Positions 24,758 to 36,405 of a stretch of DNA of 64,000 bases are shown in pieces; positions within the stretch are counted from its first letter, which is position 1; every line of letters begins with the position of its first letter. Under the pieces are notes generated by a model. The model saw nothing but the letters and a program-made list of their open reading frames with translations, had not been told where the DNA came from and did not search any database. The stretch is taken from NCBI GenBank assembly GCA_032622095.1, contig CP136067.1, forward strand, positions 176,486,556 through 176,550,555, given 5' to 3'. The translations under genes and the position numbers were made by a program. The stretch comes from Siphonodentalium dalli (Eukaryota > Mollusca > Scaphopoda > Gadilida > Siphonodentaliidae).

Positions 24758-25304
24758 GGATTTCAGTTGGGTTGATGCTGTTTTGGACCGATCCCGCACC
24801 GGTACTCTTTTATAACAGAATTCCATTGGAGAGACGTACACGTACCATATTTACACGTGGAGCCCGGGCATTCACGTGAACTGCTGAATATGACTAATCA
24901 TCTCACATGTTCGCGATTAAACTAATATATAGTCATAATTAAATATCATTTACCGTGATATAAAAAGGTAAAGCGATGATGTTGTCGTTTAATATACTGT
25001 TTACATACATTTTCTGATCGCGCGACAAATCGAAATTCTCTGGACAACAAGGCTTTGTTTCCTTAAAGATCTCAACAGACCTCTGATATAAACATGTTTG
25101 CTATCCTCATGTTCATATGCCAAAACGTCCATTTGAACCGATCCGAATACATTCAAGCAAGATAACTCCGAACCACCATGCTGTGCGTAAAGTCTGTTAT
25201 AGGAAAGTAACGGGGCGGGACTCGGTCTAAACAGTATCAACCCAACCAATATCCCAAGCTGTTGTGGACCGCGAAGACTTGGTCTACGTATATAGATGAG
25301 TCAT
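24758..25304. other. Unassigned non-coding stretch
   Basis: No gene or repeat recognised. Confidence 0.4.
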
Positions 25305-25455
25305 CGGGAACTGGGGTACCTTCTCATTGGGTGGGAATTCATTCGGGAACTGGGGTACCTTCTCATTGGGTGGGAATTCATTCGGGAACTGGGGTACCTT
25401 CTCATTGGGTGGGAATTCATTCGGGAACCGGGGTACCTTCTCATTGGGTGGGGAA
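25305..25455. repeat. 39-bp tandem repeat, ~3.9 units
   Basis: The unit CGGGAACTGGGGTACCTTCT + CATTGGGTGGGAATTCATT repeats almost without change. Because 39 is divisible by three, frames stay open on both strands and give a 13-residue periodic peptide, which is an artefact. Confidence 0.9.
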
Positions 25456-26094
25456 ATGTTCTAACTGCATGGTACATCCAGCTTTTCAACTGTTGTAAAT
25501 TTTCAAACTAAAACCAGCCAAGTACTATATATGGCTGTGAATTTTTCAACTGATTGCATTTAAAATCAATATTTGACAGAAAGTAGGAATTAATTTATTC
25601 GGTATTTGGTCCGAAAACAACACATTTCACCCTAATAGCCATAGTCATACGGGAGCCCGAAATATTAGGGGAGGGGCTGAGACATTTTGCCCCAATTTTG
25701 TGCATGATATATTCATGGTTGTAACACAGGTTTTGTAGAATATACGTTTGGGTGTGGCTGCAGTCCTACCAGCCCCCCCTAATCCCTATTGCTATGCTAC
25801 TAACTGTTGGGGAACTCTAACTACCAGCACCATGTCTACATAGTTTTGGTCTGAACTCTCCAACTGACCACATGGTATATTATCTTATCTTTTTCTTAAT
25901 ACAAAAATATCCCAGAACCCATGTAATATCCACAGGCCCCTGGGGAAATTACTAAAATACCAATATAGACTATACGCTGGTAATTTCCCCAGGGGCCTGT
26001 GGTAAAATCCGACTTATCTACTGTCCGAACCCGATATTAACGTAAAATCTCATGATGAAATTGCATATACATTTTATAGGGGCCCTTGATGATA
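25456..26094. other. Unassigned stretch with a hairpin at 25931-26003
   Basis: CCACAGGCCCCTGGGGAAAT and its complement form a 22-bp stem with a loop of about 29 nt at 25931-26003. No gene. Confidence 0.6.
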
Positions 26095-26926
26095 CCTAGT
26101 GGGGGGCCTTCGGGACAAAAAAAAATAGTTTTGTGCATTTTTTGTTAAAAGCATGAAACTTCACACATATGTAGGCTAAGGTGTTGTGATCAAAATAAGA
26201 GTTGGACCCCAGCCAGAAAATGACCCAGTTCTGAGTTATGACGTCATCATCTCGTAGAGAGCGTTTAGTGATCCGAGATTCCACTTACTAATTTCAATCT
26301 CTTGTGGGCAGATGGATATTAACATATGGGAGGCAATGATTGATGTATTCTATCCAGGAGATGTCTGTCTTTCATTTAAGACGACTGATGGCCATAAAAA
26401 TCCAAGATGGCTGCCAAAATGAGGACCATAATGACTGCCAAAATGGAAAAAATCTATGATTTTTTGCGAAATATTGAAAATCTTCTAATTTTTTTCTGAG
26501 ATTGCTTAGCATATTGGAGATATTTTACTGTCTATCATAAGAACAATCATATAAGAACAATTTGGAGCCATTTGTAAGAAATAAGAGTTGGAAAGAACCG
26601 TACATTTGAAGATGGAATCAACAGGTATGAAAATTGACATATTTCATTAATAATTCTCGATGATGACTTTTGCATCCACTCAGTAATTTCAATCTCTTGT
26701 GAACAGGTGAATATAAACACATGATCAGTAATAATTGATACATTCTATCCAGGGAATATGTATCTTTGATTTAAGATGATTATTGGCCAAAAATAAACAA
26801 AATGCCTGCCGATTGCAAAATGGCTGACATATTGGAAAAAAATTAAGGATTTTTTTTGCGATTTATATTTTTTTTTAACTAAATGTTCTCAGTTTATGAA
26901 GCATATTGTCACTTTCTGATCAGTAG

Positions 26927-28430
26927 TCAACAGTTACACTTGCACAATGGACAGCACTGGAGTCCAGCTTTCAAACAAGAACATAACTTCGTTTTGCAGA
27001 CTTTGGTGCAGCCGCATCTGATAAGCTCACTGCATGAGAGCAAGGTTAACGGGTGGAAGTTCTCCCCAAAAGGGCATTCATCTGCCATCTATTTTCTGCA
27101 ATCAACATAATTCAGGCAAAGGTAGTTCCATGTATTTAGAGAACACCTGCGATAAACAACTTGCATATCGTGAAGCACGTCTGGTATGTTGGAAAGTGAA
27201 TCCCTTGTCGGTGGAATCCGTTCCACAGGACGAATATGTTTGCAGAATAGTTCCCTCCTGGCCCCGTTGACAGTAAGTTGGTCGCTCACTCTGTGATACA
27301 CCAATACAACGAAACGCTCCAAAGTCGGCATGCATATCTCAATATCTCCATTTACATCATGTCAACTGGGTGAATATGTCAGACATTTCTGGAAAATTCG
27401 ACCAGGTTGTAAATGCCTTTTTTTTCCAATAGTAGAAAAGAATGACGTAAAGTCACTTTCCGTGAACAAATGGAACATCAGTATGACCATCGAACGCACA
27501 TATCCCAAGGTGCAGGCTATGGTGTTAATATCAATAAATTTAAAATCATTTCCGGTCCCGAATGCAATGGTTATTTTCATATCTATAACTTTTGTTACAA
27601 CACATATATAGCGATCACGATGATGTCAGTGTCAACTGTTCTGATTAAAATAGAGTTAAGTCCATCAGTCAAACTATGATATGCATGGAGAAAGATGCGC
27701 GTATCTGCTTTTTCGTGGTTGGTCTTTTCCAGCTTTGTGGAATCATTTTGCGGATAGCAAAGGACGGACTCGTTGCAAGTGACAATGATTGATGTGTTTT
27801 CTGGTCGTAGTGTATTATGCACGGAGGTAGCTATGAACTAAAATAGGTCGCGTTTGTTGTTGTCGCTCTGCAGAAAGGATGACCATGTTTTGCCTGTGGG
27901 AGCTATGCTCTCTTCTCTTACCTGTCGTTCTATTCCCGCCCCGCGACCAGACCTTGTACACTGCTTCAGCGAATCCGGGAGATATATATCAAAAATTATA
28001 TCGATCCTTTCAGCACCCTTGGCAAAGTTTTGTACATGTGGAATAAATTTCTCCTTGACCCCCATCAAAGAGTACTGTGGTTATACCAGGTGGTTTTAAA
28101 CATCGGGATTCTTCATCTAAAAGGCATTTGCTAATAAGATCCGACTTGTGACCTTGCCGCAGAACATCACCTGTTGACATCGATGGTTGATTCTGCTGGT
28201 TCTCGTGTTCTAAGAACTCGTCCAGTTGAAAAGACCTGGTCTCACTAGCAATAAACAGTCTTGAGAATAGTTCACAATTATCCTTTAAATTCATCAACCG
28301 ATTTCCCTTTGTCTTGACTTTGTTTTGAATCGTACTAAAGATCATGAACTTATTCTTTACAATTTTCTCAAGGATGATTCCAAAACAACAGCAATGATGA
28401 GGCATACTATAGTGATAACTCAGCGAAACA
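26927..28430 (-). pseudogene. Decayed copy (left arm) of a nuclease-like/CXC-tailed mobile ORF family
   Basis: Read on the minus strand in several frames. 28360-28070 has helical and linker segments, then RQGHKSDLISKCLLDEESRC and TTVLFDG. 28060-27840 has KFIPHVQNFAKGAERIDIIF, DIYLPDSLKQCTR and KTWSSFLQSDNNKRDLF. 27820-27600 has HEKADTRIFLHAY and ILIRTVDTDIIVIAIY. 27600-27470 has ITIAFGTGNDFKFIDI. 27330-27240 has LERFVVLVYHR, then ARRELFCK. The C-terminal IRCGCTKVCKTKLCSCLKAG Cys cluster ends at stop 26927. The order matches a large, unnamed ORF family I recall from many invertebrate genomes. The EADTR, TVDTD and GxD positions resemble PIN/XPG-I nucleases (inference). Frameshifts and gaps show it is dead. 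Confidence 0.65.
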
Positions 28431-28439
28431 CAGAACATT

Positions 28440-30611
28440 TGAACCCGGTCAGATACCTGTGTTGACACTCGACCAACCACTATATACTCTAGCGAAGAAA
28501 ATCCAATGGAACGACCCTTACCAATTCGGTGAAGACAAAATGGTTGTGATGATGGGTGGACTTCACATTGAAATGGCTACACGAGACGCACTCGGAGACT
28601 TTTTATGTGGAAGTGGCTGGACTTTTAGATGAAGAATCCCGATGTTTTAAACCACCTGGTATAACCACAGTACTCTTTGATGGGCGGTGCTGGTTAACAT
28701 ATTGAAGCCTTCTCCTCGAATGACTTTTGTCGCCTATGTCAAGGAGAAATTTATTCCATATGTAAAAAACTTTGCCAAGGTTGAAGCTGAAGCAGTGTAC
28801 ACGGTCTGGTCGCGGGGCGGGAATAGAACGACAGGTAAGATAAGAGAGCATAGCTCCCACAGGCAAAATGTGGTCATCCTTCCTGCGGAGCGACAGCAAC
28901 AAACGTGACCTATTTTCGTTCATATATAAGCTACCACCGTGCATAATACACTACGACCAGAAAACACATCAATCATTCCACAAAAGGATTCCACAAAGCT
29001 GGAAAAGACCAACCATGAAGAAGCAGATACTCGCATCTTTCTCCATGCATATGATAGTTTTTGGCTGATGGACTTAACTCTATTTTAATCAGAACAGTTG
29101 ACACTGACATCATCGTGATCGCTATCTATGCTGTAACAAAAGTTATAGATATGAAAATAACCATTGCATTCGGGACCGGAAATGATTTTAAATTTATTGA
29201 TATTAACACCATAGCCTGCACATTGGGATATGTGCGTTCGATGGTCATACTGATGTTCCATCGTTCACGGAAAGTCACTTTACGTCATTCTTTTCTACTA
29301 TTGGAAAAAAAAGGCATTTACAACCTGGTCGAATTTCCCGGAAATTTCTGACATATTCACCCAGTTGACAAATGATGTAAATGGAGATAGGGGAAACTGT
29401 CGTGGAGTGGGACAGTGGAAACTGTGGGACAGTGGAGATAACTCCACACCATCGATGAGTTGCCTCATCTGTATGGATTAATTTGGTGCTCATAAGATGT
29501 CACCAGCACATATGACATGAATCAAACGTGTAGCAAGCATACTAAACTTTGTATGTGAAAAAAGGATTTTTATGGAATCTGAGCAATTTTTTTCCGAACA
29601 CAACATTTTGAAATTGTCGAAGTACATATGAGAGATATTTTCTTACCGACTCTGAGCTCTGAAACAACTGTGTTTGGGCTTCAAATTGCATATCTGTTTC
29701 AATACCTTAGCATAGGCATGTTGCTAGAATATTGACTCAACCAATACATGACCATGTCGGGGTAGAGTGGGACATGTGGCTTGGTGTACATTGGGACGGT
29801 TAGTTACAGTAATGTAGAGTTGAGCAGATCTTTGGAAAATACCATTCCTGGTTGATTTTATCTTCTACATGTAGAGTTGTAGACACCCAACAGAACGTTT
29901 TTTAATTAGTTTGTCAGATTAGAATTGGGCCCTGTGGGTTGAAACTGTGTCCCACTCCTCCCCGATTGAGTGGAAGTATCAATAAAGCCTTGTTTCAACT
30001 ATATAAATGTGTGTTACCACGAATTTCACTATTTGAATGAATAACTGTTTCAGTTGTTGTTATGGGGTATGTTATTGAATTCCAATGGGTGACCCACTGT
30101 ACCCCATGACCCGGGGAAGTGTGGGACATTTGGGTACCTTGTTAAAAGTTGCCAGCATGGGAAATATATCAAGTTGGCAATGGTATACACAGTCCTATTA
30201 GTTGCGGTAGTCAACTATTTATAAATCGTACAAAAATACAACACTTGTTTATGTGGCACAAATTGAGTTGTGAGCCTTGGAAGAAAAAATGTCCCACTCC
30301 ACCCCAGTCGTCCTGTGGATGGGATTCCACCGACAAGGGATTCACTTGTCAAACATACGAGACGTGCTTCACGATATGCAAGTTGTTTATCGCAGGTGTT
30401 CTCTAAATACACGGAACTTACTTCGCCTGACTTATGTGGATTGCAGAAAATAGATGGCAGATTAATGCCCTTTTGGGGAGAACTTCCACCCGTTAACCTT
30501 GCTCTCCGTGAGCTTATCAGATGCGGCTGCACCAAAGTCTGCAAAACGAAGTTATGTTCTTGTTTGAAGGCTGGACTCCAGTGCTGTCCATTGTGCAAGT
30601 GTAACTGTTGA
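28440..30611 (+). pseudogene. Decayed copy (right arm) of the same nuclease-like/CXC-tailed ORF family
   Basis: It begins at about 28440 with a block absent from the left copy: GQIPVLTLDQPLYTLAKKIQ, then GEDKMVVMMGGLHIEMATRD and LCGSGWTF. It then joins LLDEESRC and VLFDG sequence (about 28622), as if an internal part were deleted. Further on, ILIRTVDTDIIVIAIYAV (29076 on), the FGTGNDF block and a frameshifted region follow. A 0.9-kb insert then splits the gene. After it come PPTRDSLVKHTRRASRYASC and RELIRCGCTKVCKTKLCSCL, ending at TGA 30609-30611. The copy is broken by frameshifts, the deletion and the insert. The two arms keep different N-terminal parts. Confidence 0.65.
29390..30308. mobile_element. 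~0.9-kb insert with GTGGAGTGGGACA inverted ends
   Basis: GTGGAGTGGGACA at 29402-29414 is the exact complement of 30290-30302. Similar GTGGGACA, GAGTGGGACAT and TGTCCCACTC motifs recur inside (e.g. about 29768, 29950 and 30120). The left arm of the giant inverted repeat lacks it and instead keeps about 100 bp (27245-27345) that the right arm has lost, so insertion came with a deletion or replacement. No target duplication found and no coding frame. Confidence 0.7.
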
Positions 30612-31493
30612 CTACTGGTCAGAAAGTGACAATATGCTTCATAAACTGAGAACATTTAGAGAGAATAAATATAAATCGCAAAAAATATCCTTAATTTTTT
30701 TCCAATATGTCAGCCATTATGGCAGGCATTTTGTTTATTTTTGGCCAATAATTATCTTAAATCAAAGATACATATTCCCTGGATAGAATGTATCAATTAT
30801 TACTGATCATGTGTTTATATTCACCTACTCACAAGAGATTGAAATTACTGAGTGGATGCAAAAGTCATCATCGAGAATTATTAATGAAATATGTCAATTT
30901 TCATACCTGTTGATTCCATCTCCAAATATACGGCTCTTTCCAACTCTTATTTCTTACAAATGGTTCCAAATTGTTCTTATATGACTGTTCTTATGATAGA
31001 CAGTAAAATATCTCCAATGTGCTAAGCAATCTCAGAAAAAAATTAGAAGATTTTCAATATTTCGCAAAAAATCATAGATTTTTTTCAATTTTGGCAGTCA
31101 TTTTGGTCTCATTTTGGCAGCCATCTTGGATTTTTATGGCCATCAGTCGTCTAAATGAAAGACAGACATCTCCTGGATAGAATACATCAATCATTACCTC
31201 CCAGGTGTTAATATCCATCTGCCCACAAGAGATTGAAATTAGTAAGTGGAATCTCGGATCACTAAACGCTCTCTACGAGATGATGACGTCATAACTCGGA
31301 ACTGGGTCATTTTCTGGCTGGGGTCCAACTCTTATTTTGATCACAACAACTTAGCCTACATATGTGTTAAGTTTCATGCTTTTAACAAAAAATGCACAAA
31401 AAAGTTGCTAAGTCACCCCACTAACCTGGGGAGAATGACACCAGAAACGCCATGTGCTTATTGTCTTTCTCCCTTTCTACCAGATATATAACA

Positions 31494-31550
31494 AATTACC
31501 ATACCCATTAATTACCATACCCATTAATTACCATACCCATTAATTATAAC
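31494..31550. repeat. Short tandem repeat, ~17-18 bp x3
   Basis: ATTACCATACCCATTA repeats three times, directly outside the giant inverted repeat. Confidence 0.85.
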
Positions 31551-31625
31551 AATTCCTTATGTATTTCCATGTTCAATGTATTTTTAAGTAACAGACATAT
31601 ATATCTGGCGATTAAATAAACAATG

Positions 31626-31969
31626 TTAAAGGGATACTGTATACTAAATCCGACCATTTATGGGACCATCTCCTTTTAAACTCAACAGAATATATGCAAC
31701 AATTGAATAAATTTGAGCCACGGATTAGTGCAATATATACGCGTGTGCTCTATGAACGGTGAAAACAACGTGGTAATTATAATGAAAATGAATAAATAGC
31801 TGAACTCATAAATTAATTTTCATTATAAAGACGATGTTGTTTGCATCGTTCATAGAGCATACGAACGTACTTTGCACTAATTCATGGCTCAAATTTATTC
31901 ATTTGTTGCATATTATGTTGAGTATAAAAGGAGATGGTCCCACAAATTGCCGGATTTAGTGTACAGTGC
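31626..31969. mobile_element. MITE family A, palindromic copy
   Basis: It starts TTAAAGGGATACTGTATACT and ends GGATTTAGTGTACAGT. The arms pair along most of their length around AAATTAATTTTCATTATAAA. Non-coding. Confidence 0.85.
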
Positions 31970-31979
31970 TGATGGATTT

Positions 31980-32080
31980 GTATTAATCAGTGGGAAATGT
32001 TCAGATAATAAGTTGAACTTATTATCCGAACATGTCCTAATGGAACTACTCGTCAATGAGTATTTAGTATAGACAGGGTT
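31980..32080. mobile_element. MITE family B, partial copy
   Basis: The TGTTCAGATAATAAGTTGAA / TTGAACTTATTATCCGAACA hairpin is followed by ACTCGTCAATGAGTATTTAG and a GGGTTAA end. The left part is missing. It abuts a family A copy, as at 1286-3187 and 44216-44830. Confidence 0.65.
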
Positions 32081-32094
32081 AAACAACTTCGCCA

Positions 32095-32215
32095 TATTAG
32101 AGCTTTCCCACTGAGAGATTTCCGATGAATGGCAGCAAGCCATATTTCCGACTAAATCCTGAAAAATTAGCCATAATTTTGCTGTTGTTAAGGAGTCGAT
32201 TATTAGGGCATTACT
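32095..32215. mobile_element. MITE family D, partial copy
   Basis: The interior (GATGAATGGCAGCAAGCCAT) and right end (TTAAGGAGTCGATTATTAGG) match 6850-6949. The left terminal repeat is missing. Confidence 0.7.
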
Positions 32216-33508
32216 GTATATTGAAATTTGATGGGGTGGATGTTAGGTCAACGTGCATGATCTAGGAACGACACCACATCCAAACCTTTCCCACTGTTGC
32301 ATCGTATCTGTTGAAAACGACTGATTACGTTACCTATACGTTCAGTCAAATGTTAGACTGGAATGGCAATCAGTTGGACAATTTCTAATAATATTGGGGG
32401 GGGGATTGTGGAATTATACCAACAAATAGAAGGTTTAAGTTACATGTATCATCTATATACATGTGCATGTAGTATGAGCGATTCAAACCCAATTGGGTTT
32501 AACGGTGTGAATATGAAATTTTGACGCAGGGTTGGGAATTTTTGTTAGGTTCAAGAGTGTGCAGTTGGGACTTCGATATTGGACCCCCCCCCCCCCCAAC
32601 GAAAACCTCTAGCCACGTCCATGGGAGTAGTATGCACCCAAAATACGTCATTTGCGTCGGCTGTCTCGTCTAAAATGATATGTTTCATTCGCATTGACCA
32701 GATCACACACAAAGGCGAACCACATATACTAGTGTATACGTGCGCCGTCCAGAAACTAGATTATGACTTATACACACTCAGCGTCGTGTTCCCTCCACGA
32801 AGAAAGCGGACAAAAGAATTTGCAAGCAGACATAACTTCAAGTTCTGTTATTAAAACTGTTAATGAAAGATCTTATAGCAAGATCAATAATGCTTTAGTA
32901 AACTGATCTCGTTTTAAAAACCGTATGAATATAGACATTTAAAGGTGACGACGTAAAGTACCTTCGCCCCATTCATGAAGGGTGAATTAACGTGCACCAT
33001 TGGCACAACGCTTATAATATGGTGTCTCATTAATCTGCTGATTAAATACATATTCAAAACATCCATATAATTTGTTGAATGTATATTGCATAACCAAAGC
33101 AAGAGCAGAACACAACATACCAACTACACACATTCTGAATTCATATTCGCACGCATTATATGGGTGTATTATAATACGAGTTCTTTGGCATTCTCGTGCA
33201 GCTTTAGTTACCAAGACCTATAATCAGGATATATACGTGGCGAGTCGACATCCAATATGGTTACTTATAAATACATATTTAATCGGAGGGGTGCATGATT
33301 AGATATTGTTTAATATATAATCCCAACCACATGGGACACATGTGTGTGCATGAACTCCATATTAAATCAAGATATACTAAGATATAAGCAAATTTAATTT
33401 TTGAGACAGTGCATATTTGTTTGGGATTGGGTGGGATTTGAACCCCGGCCTGTGACGGCGAGCGCGCCTTGCGACTCAAAGTCCGACATATATATTTGTA
33501 AAATTCGT
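32216..33508. other. Mostly unassigned; possible exon-like frame and a tRNA-derived fragment
   Basis: A + frame from about 32600 to 32854 (SMGVVCTQNTSFASAVSSKM ... PPRRKRTKEF, stop TAA) has protein-like composition with a basic C-terminus, but no recognised domain or start, so it is only a weak exon candidate. Homopolymers G10 near 32396 and C15 near 32583 flank unrelated sequence. At 33430-33490 the minus strand reads GGGGTTCAAATCCC, a good pol III B box, preceded by tRNA-like sequence, consistent with a truncated tRNA-derived SINE. Confidence 0.35.
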
Positions 33509-33910
33509 ATGTCAATTGATACATATTTTAAATAGTGTAGTCTGAGACAGCCGAGTCATCCACCGGTTCGTTAATTAGGTGTTGATCGGTGTGACAGTTT
33601 GCAGTAGGTCCCCTATCTGTGGAGGTGTATTTGCGGAGATCCCGAATTCGCGGAGTTCCCATAAAATGATCGAAAGATGTTGATTTTAATGAGGGAACGG
33701 GTGCGTATATCTCAATTCATACGTATTTTAAAGAGGTTAGTCGGATACAGCCGAGACAGCCACGGTTCGTTAATTGGTGCTGATCGGTGTGACAATTTGC
33801 AGTAGGTCCCTATTTGCGGAAGTCCCCGAATTCGCGGAGGTCCCCTAAAATGGTCGAAATATGTTGATTTTAATGAGGGAACGGGAGCGTATATGTCAAT
33901 TGATACCTAT
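33509..33910. repeat. ~190-bp tandem repeat, two units plus a stub
   Basis: Units start near 33509, 33703 and 33890 at TCAATTGATACATATTTTAA or a variant. Each contains GACAGCCGAG, GTTGATCGGTGTGACA, TTTGCAGTAGGTCCC, GAATTCGCGGAG and TGTTGATTTTAATGAGGGAA. Confidence 0.85.
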
Positions 33911-34120
33911 TTTAAACAAATAACGACACAACCTGTATAATAGTGGTTTGTTCTATCAATCATATCATCATCATCAGCATCATCATAATAATTGCGACTT
34001 TTCGTCCCAATAACATTATTTGCAATGTTTAAATCTATGTATCGTCATTCGATATTTACTTGTGAGTCACTTGAACATATCACTTGTCGTCGAACTCGTA
34101 TTTTATATAATAGAAGAATT

Positions 34121-34245
34121 AGTCTGGTCGATAAACTAAAATTTTAGGGTCAACCTAGAAAAAATTTGGACTAAGTTGGTTTCTATTCCATTTTGAAGAG
34201 GAATATATCCTCTATAACATATCCAAAATCCGCTAAAATCCGCTT
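34121..34245 (+). mobile_element. 3' tail of a non-LTR retrotransposon, copy 1
   Basis: The region from AGTCTGGTCGATAAACTAAA through GGACTAAGTTGGTTTCTATT to AATCCGCTAAAATCCGCT is complementary to 35861-35970, the 3' end of the coding fragment on the other strand. Only the last few codons and the 3' untranslated tail remain, ending in a short AAAATCCGCT repeat instead of poly(A). Confidence 0.75.
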
Positions 34246-35860
34246 TGAGCATTTTCTGTAATACAAGATGGCGTCCGTGATGGCAGTTGGTACAGAAACA
34301 TCCTGAATTTCGGTGGTAGGTGCGCCAACAAATACCAAATTAGTAATAAAATAAAATTCACACAAACAATCCTCAGTCGTAAACCATATCGGTAGAATGT
34401 CTGTTCAAAATGGCAGCCAAAATGGACAAAATCGATTGAAATTTACAATTTGCGGAAAATTTAATAGCTGGTTATACAAGAACGAACAGCCCGTCGAATT
34501 ATACGAGGAAGAATGATTTCAGAGTATAAGGGGAGCTATTAATAATAGTATATAAGAATTCGCTCTAATGTATCTCGCGAGAGAGCAACCGAAAGCCAGG
34601 TCTCATACAACGATTGAATGTGGACTTTTTGGGCGCCAAGAAATAGAAGAATAACGCACTTTTATCTGTACTGTTTATCTTGAATCGTGTAATATATGTG
34701 TATTAAAACAGTTAAATGTGATATAATAGGGATGTACTCATTGTGTGACCTTTTCTAGAAGCAGAAATATATGTAATGAAAACAGTCTCACGAATGTGAC
34801 CGATAATCATTTATTTTTGAATCTACAACACACAGTCTGTCAAAATTCACTATTATAGAACAGTATGAGAGCTATTCATATGGTACTAAGTAAAATGTGT
34901 AGATCCTATTGTCCGTGTCTTAAAATAGTAGTCATAGTTGCCTCCGGTCAAGTGATTAAACACGAATATTTCACTTTTATCACACAAATACATGGTGGTA
35001 TACCATGAACGCAATTTATCAAAATACAAAGGATTACAATAGACTATCTTCAATAAATTCTCAACATAACCCAATTTGCCTACATACTCTATGGCAGAGA
35101 CTGTATTTATACCTGGAAATTATGTGCACTTAAATGCACTAAGGCCACATATACGAGAAACGTACGACCTTTTCTGCAACCGCATCGCCCCGTTTACCCG
35201 TTCTCCCTAATGTTGCACATATCTGCTGCATACAAAACCATAAATAGCAACATTGAGTGAATGGTAAACGCAGAACTAATAACTGTAAACGCTGATGACC
35301 TGATATTTAGCGCAAGTATGTGGGTGGCAATGGTAACATAATTTCAAACAACAATATACTGATAACTAATAGTGTGTATTGCGTGGTACATATTCATGTT
35401 GTAAAGTTCCGATTGAAGTAATTTGAACATAATTGTCTACTAAGAAACCGGTTTGGGAGCACCATGAAAATTAGTACTAAATAAAATGTACGATGTACAG
35501 TCTCTTCGATCTAGTGATATAGGGTACTATTCTGTTGAAGAGATAAGCGTTTCTTGACAGTATAATCAGCATTACGACATACGTGTATGGTTTATTGTCA
35601 CGGAGAGTGTTGAAAATTCTGGAAATATAACTAGTATTTACACAGATAGGGTGGGCACTTCAGTTTCTGCTTTACATTCAATAATTAATCATCATTCCAA
35701 AAGGAAACTACCACGCACTGTGTGAAGAAATATTACTTCGTGTGTTGCATGCCAGAAATAACTGTTTTTGGTCCGACTGTTGGATGTATTCTAATAAGAA
35801 AACCCGAACGTAAATCATTGGGTTAACGTGCGTAGCAGTGATCGATAAATCATTCAGATA
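34246..35860. other. Unassigned stretch between two facing retrotransposon tails
   Basis: No gene recognised. About 34255-34440 has ATGGCGTCCG / ATGGCAGCCAAAATGGACAA phrases like those in the flanks of the giant inverted repeat (26400-26470, 31090-31135). Confidence 0.4.
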
Positions 35861-36405
35861 GATTTTAGCGGATTTTGGATATGTTGTAGAGGAAATATTC
35901 CTCTTCAAAATGGAATAAAAACCAACTTAGTCCAATTTTTTTCTAGGTCAAACCTTTTATCGACCAGACTAAATGAGTCTATGTATATTTTGAATTGATC
36001 GAGTGTTGGAGCCTCAACAGCGAAGTCTGGCAGAGAGTTCCAGCTATTTACCACCCTCTGCGTGAAGAAATATTTTCCTATGGTCTTGTTAACAATGGGC
36101 ATCTGTAGCTTTTTATTATGTCCTCTTGTTCTTCCTGATGAATGTCTTTCTAATAGGTCACAGGCATTGATATTGTAATGACCATTCAACAGTTTATATA
36201 CCTCGATTAGATCTCCTCTAAATCTTCGATATTTTAAAGACATCAGATTGAGTCTTATCGTTCGGTCTCGGTAGCATAGCGTTTTGATTTAACGAACTTG
36301 CTTTCTTTGTATTTCTCTAACACAATGCTTTGATATTTGTGATGTGGGCTCCATGCAGAGTTACAGTATTCAATGATAAGTCTGACCATGCTTATGTAGA
36401 GCGAT
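35861..36405 (-). pseudogene. C-terminal fragment of a non-LTR retrotransposon reverse transcriptase ORF
   Basis: Read on the minus strand from 36405: YISMVRLIIEYCNSAWSPHH, then YQSIVLEKYKESKFVKS, then after a one-base frameshift near 36290 KTLCYRDRTIRLNLMSLKYR, RFRGDLIEVYKLLNGHYNIN, RTRGHNKKLQ and KYFFTQRVVNSWNSLPDFAV, with stop near 35905 and a 3' tail to 35861. This is the characteristic region after the reverse transcriptase domain in jockey/CR1-type LINEs: the EYCxxxWSPH block, the YRxRxxRLNLxSLKYRR block and the FFxxRVVxxWNSLP tail. The catalytic domain is absent, so this is a 5'-truncated dead copy. Its broken end abuts repeat family RA at about 36405-36418. Confidence 0.85.

Larger units (their letters stand above)
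26095..31425. repeat. Giant inverted repeat, ~5.3 kb
   Basis: The left arm (26095 to about 28118) and right arm (about 28622 to 31425) are complementary over about 2 kb. Anchors are GTTGTGATCAAAATAAGAGT (26180s) with 31330s, AATTTCAATCTCTTGTG with 31230s, and GTACTCTTTGATGG with 28070s. The centre (about 28119-28621) is unpaired. The right arm is longer because of a 0.9-kb insert (29390-30308). The arms carry opposed decayed copies of one coding family plus about 0.8 kb of non-coding sequence on the outer side. Confidence 0.9.

Noticed and set aside
25262-25511. Periodic 13-residue peptide frames on both strands
   Set aside because: They follow from the 39-bp tandem repeat; no start context or flanking coding sequence.
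32396-32597. G10 and C15 runs as a fifth poly-G element
   Set aside because: The ends lack CAG/CTG and subterminal ACACCCACCC. ATATTGG precedes both runs instead of flanking the pair outside, so it is not a target duplication.
33430-33490. Functional tRNA gene on the minus strand
   Set aside because: A good B box and arm-like sequence exist, but there is no A box or acceptor stem; I list it only as a truncated tRNA-derived fragment.
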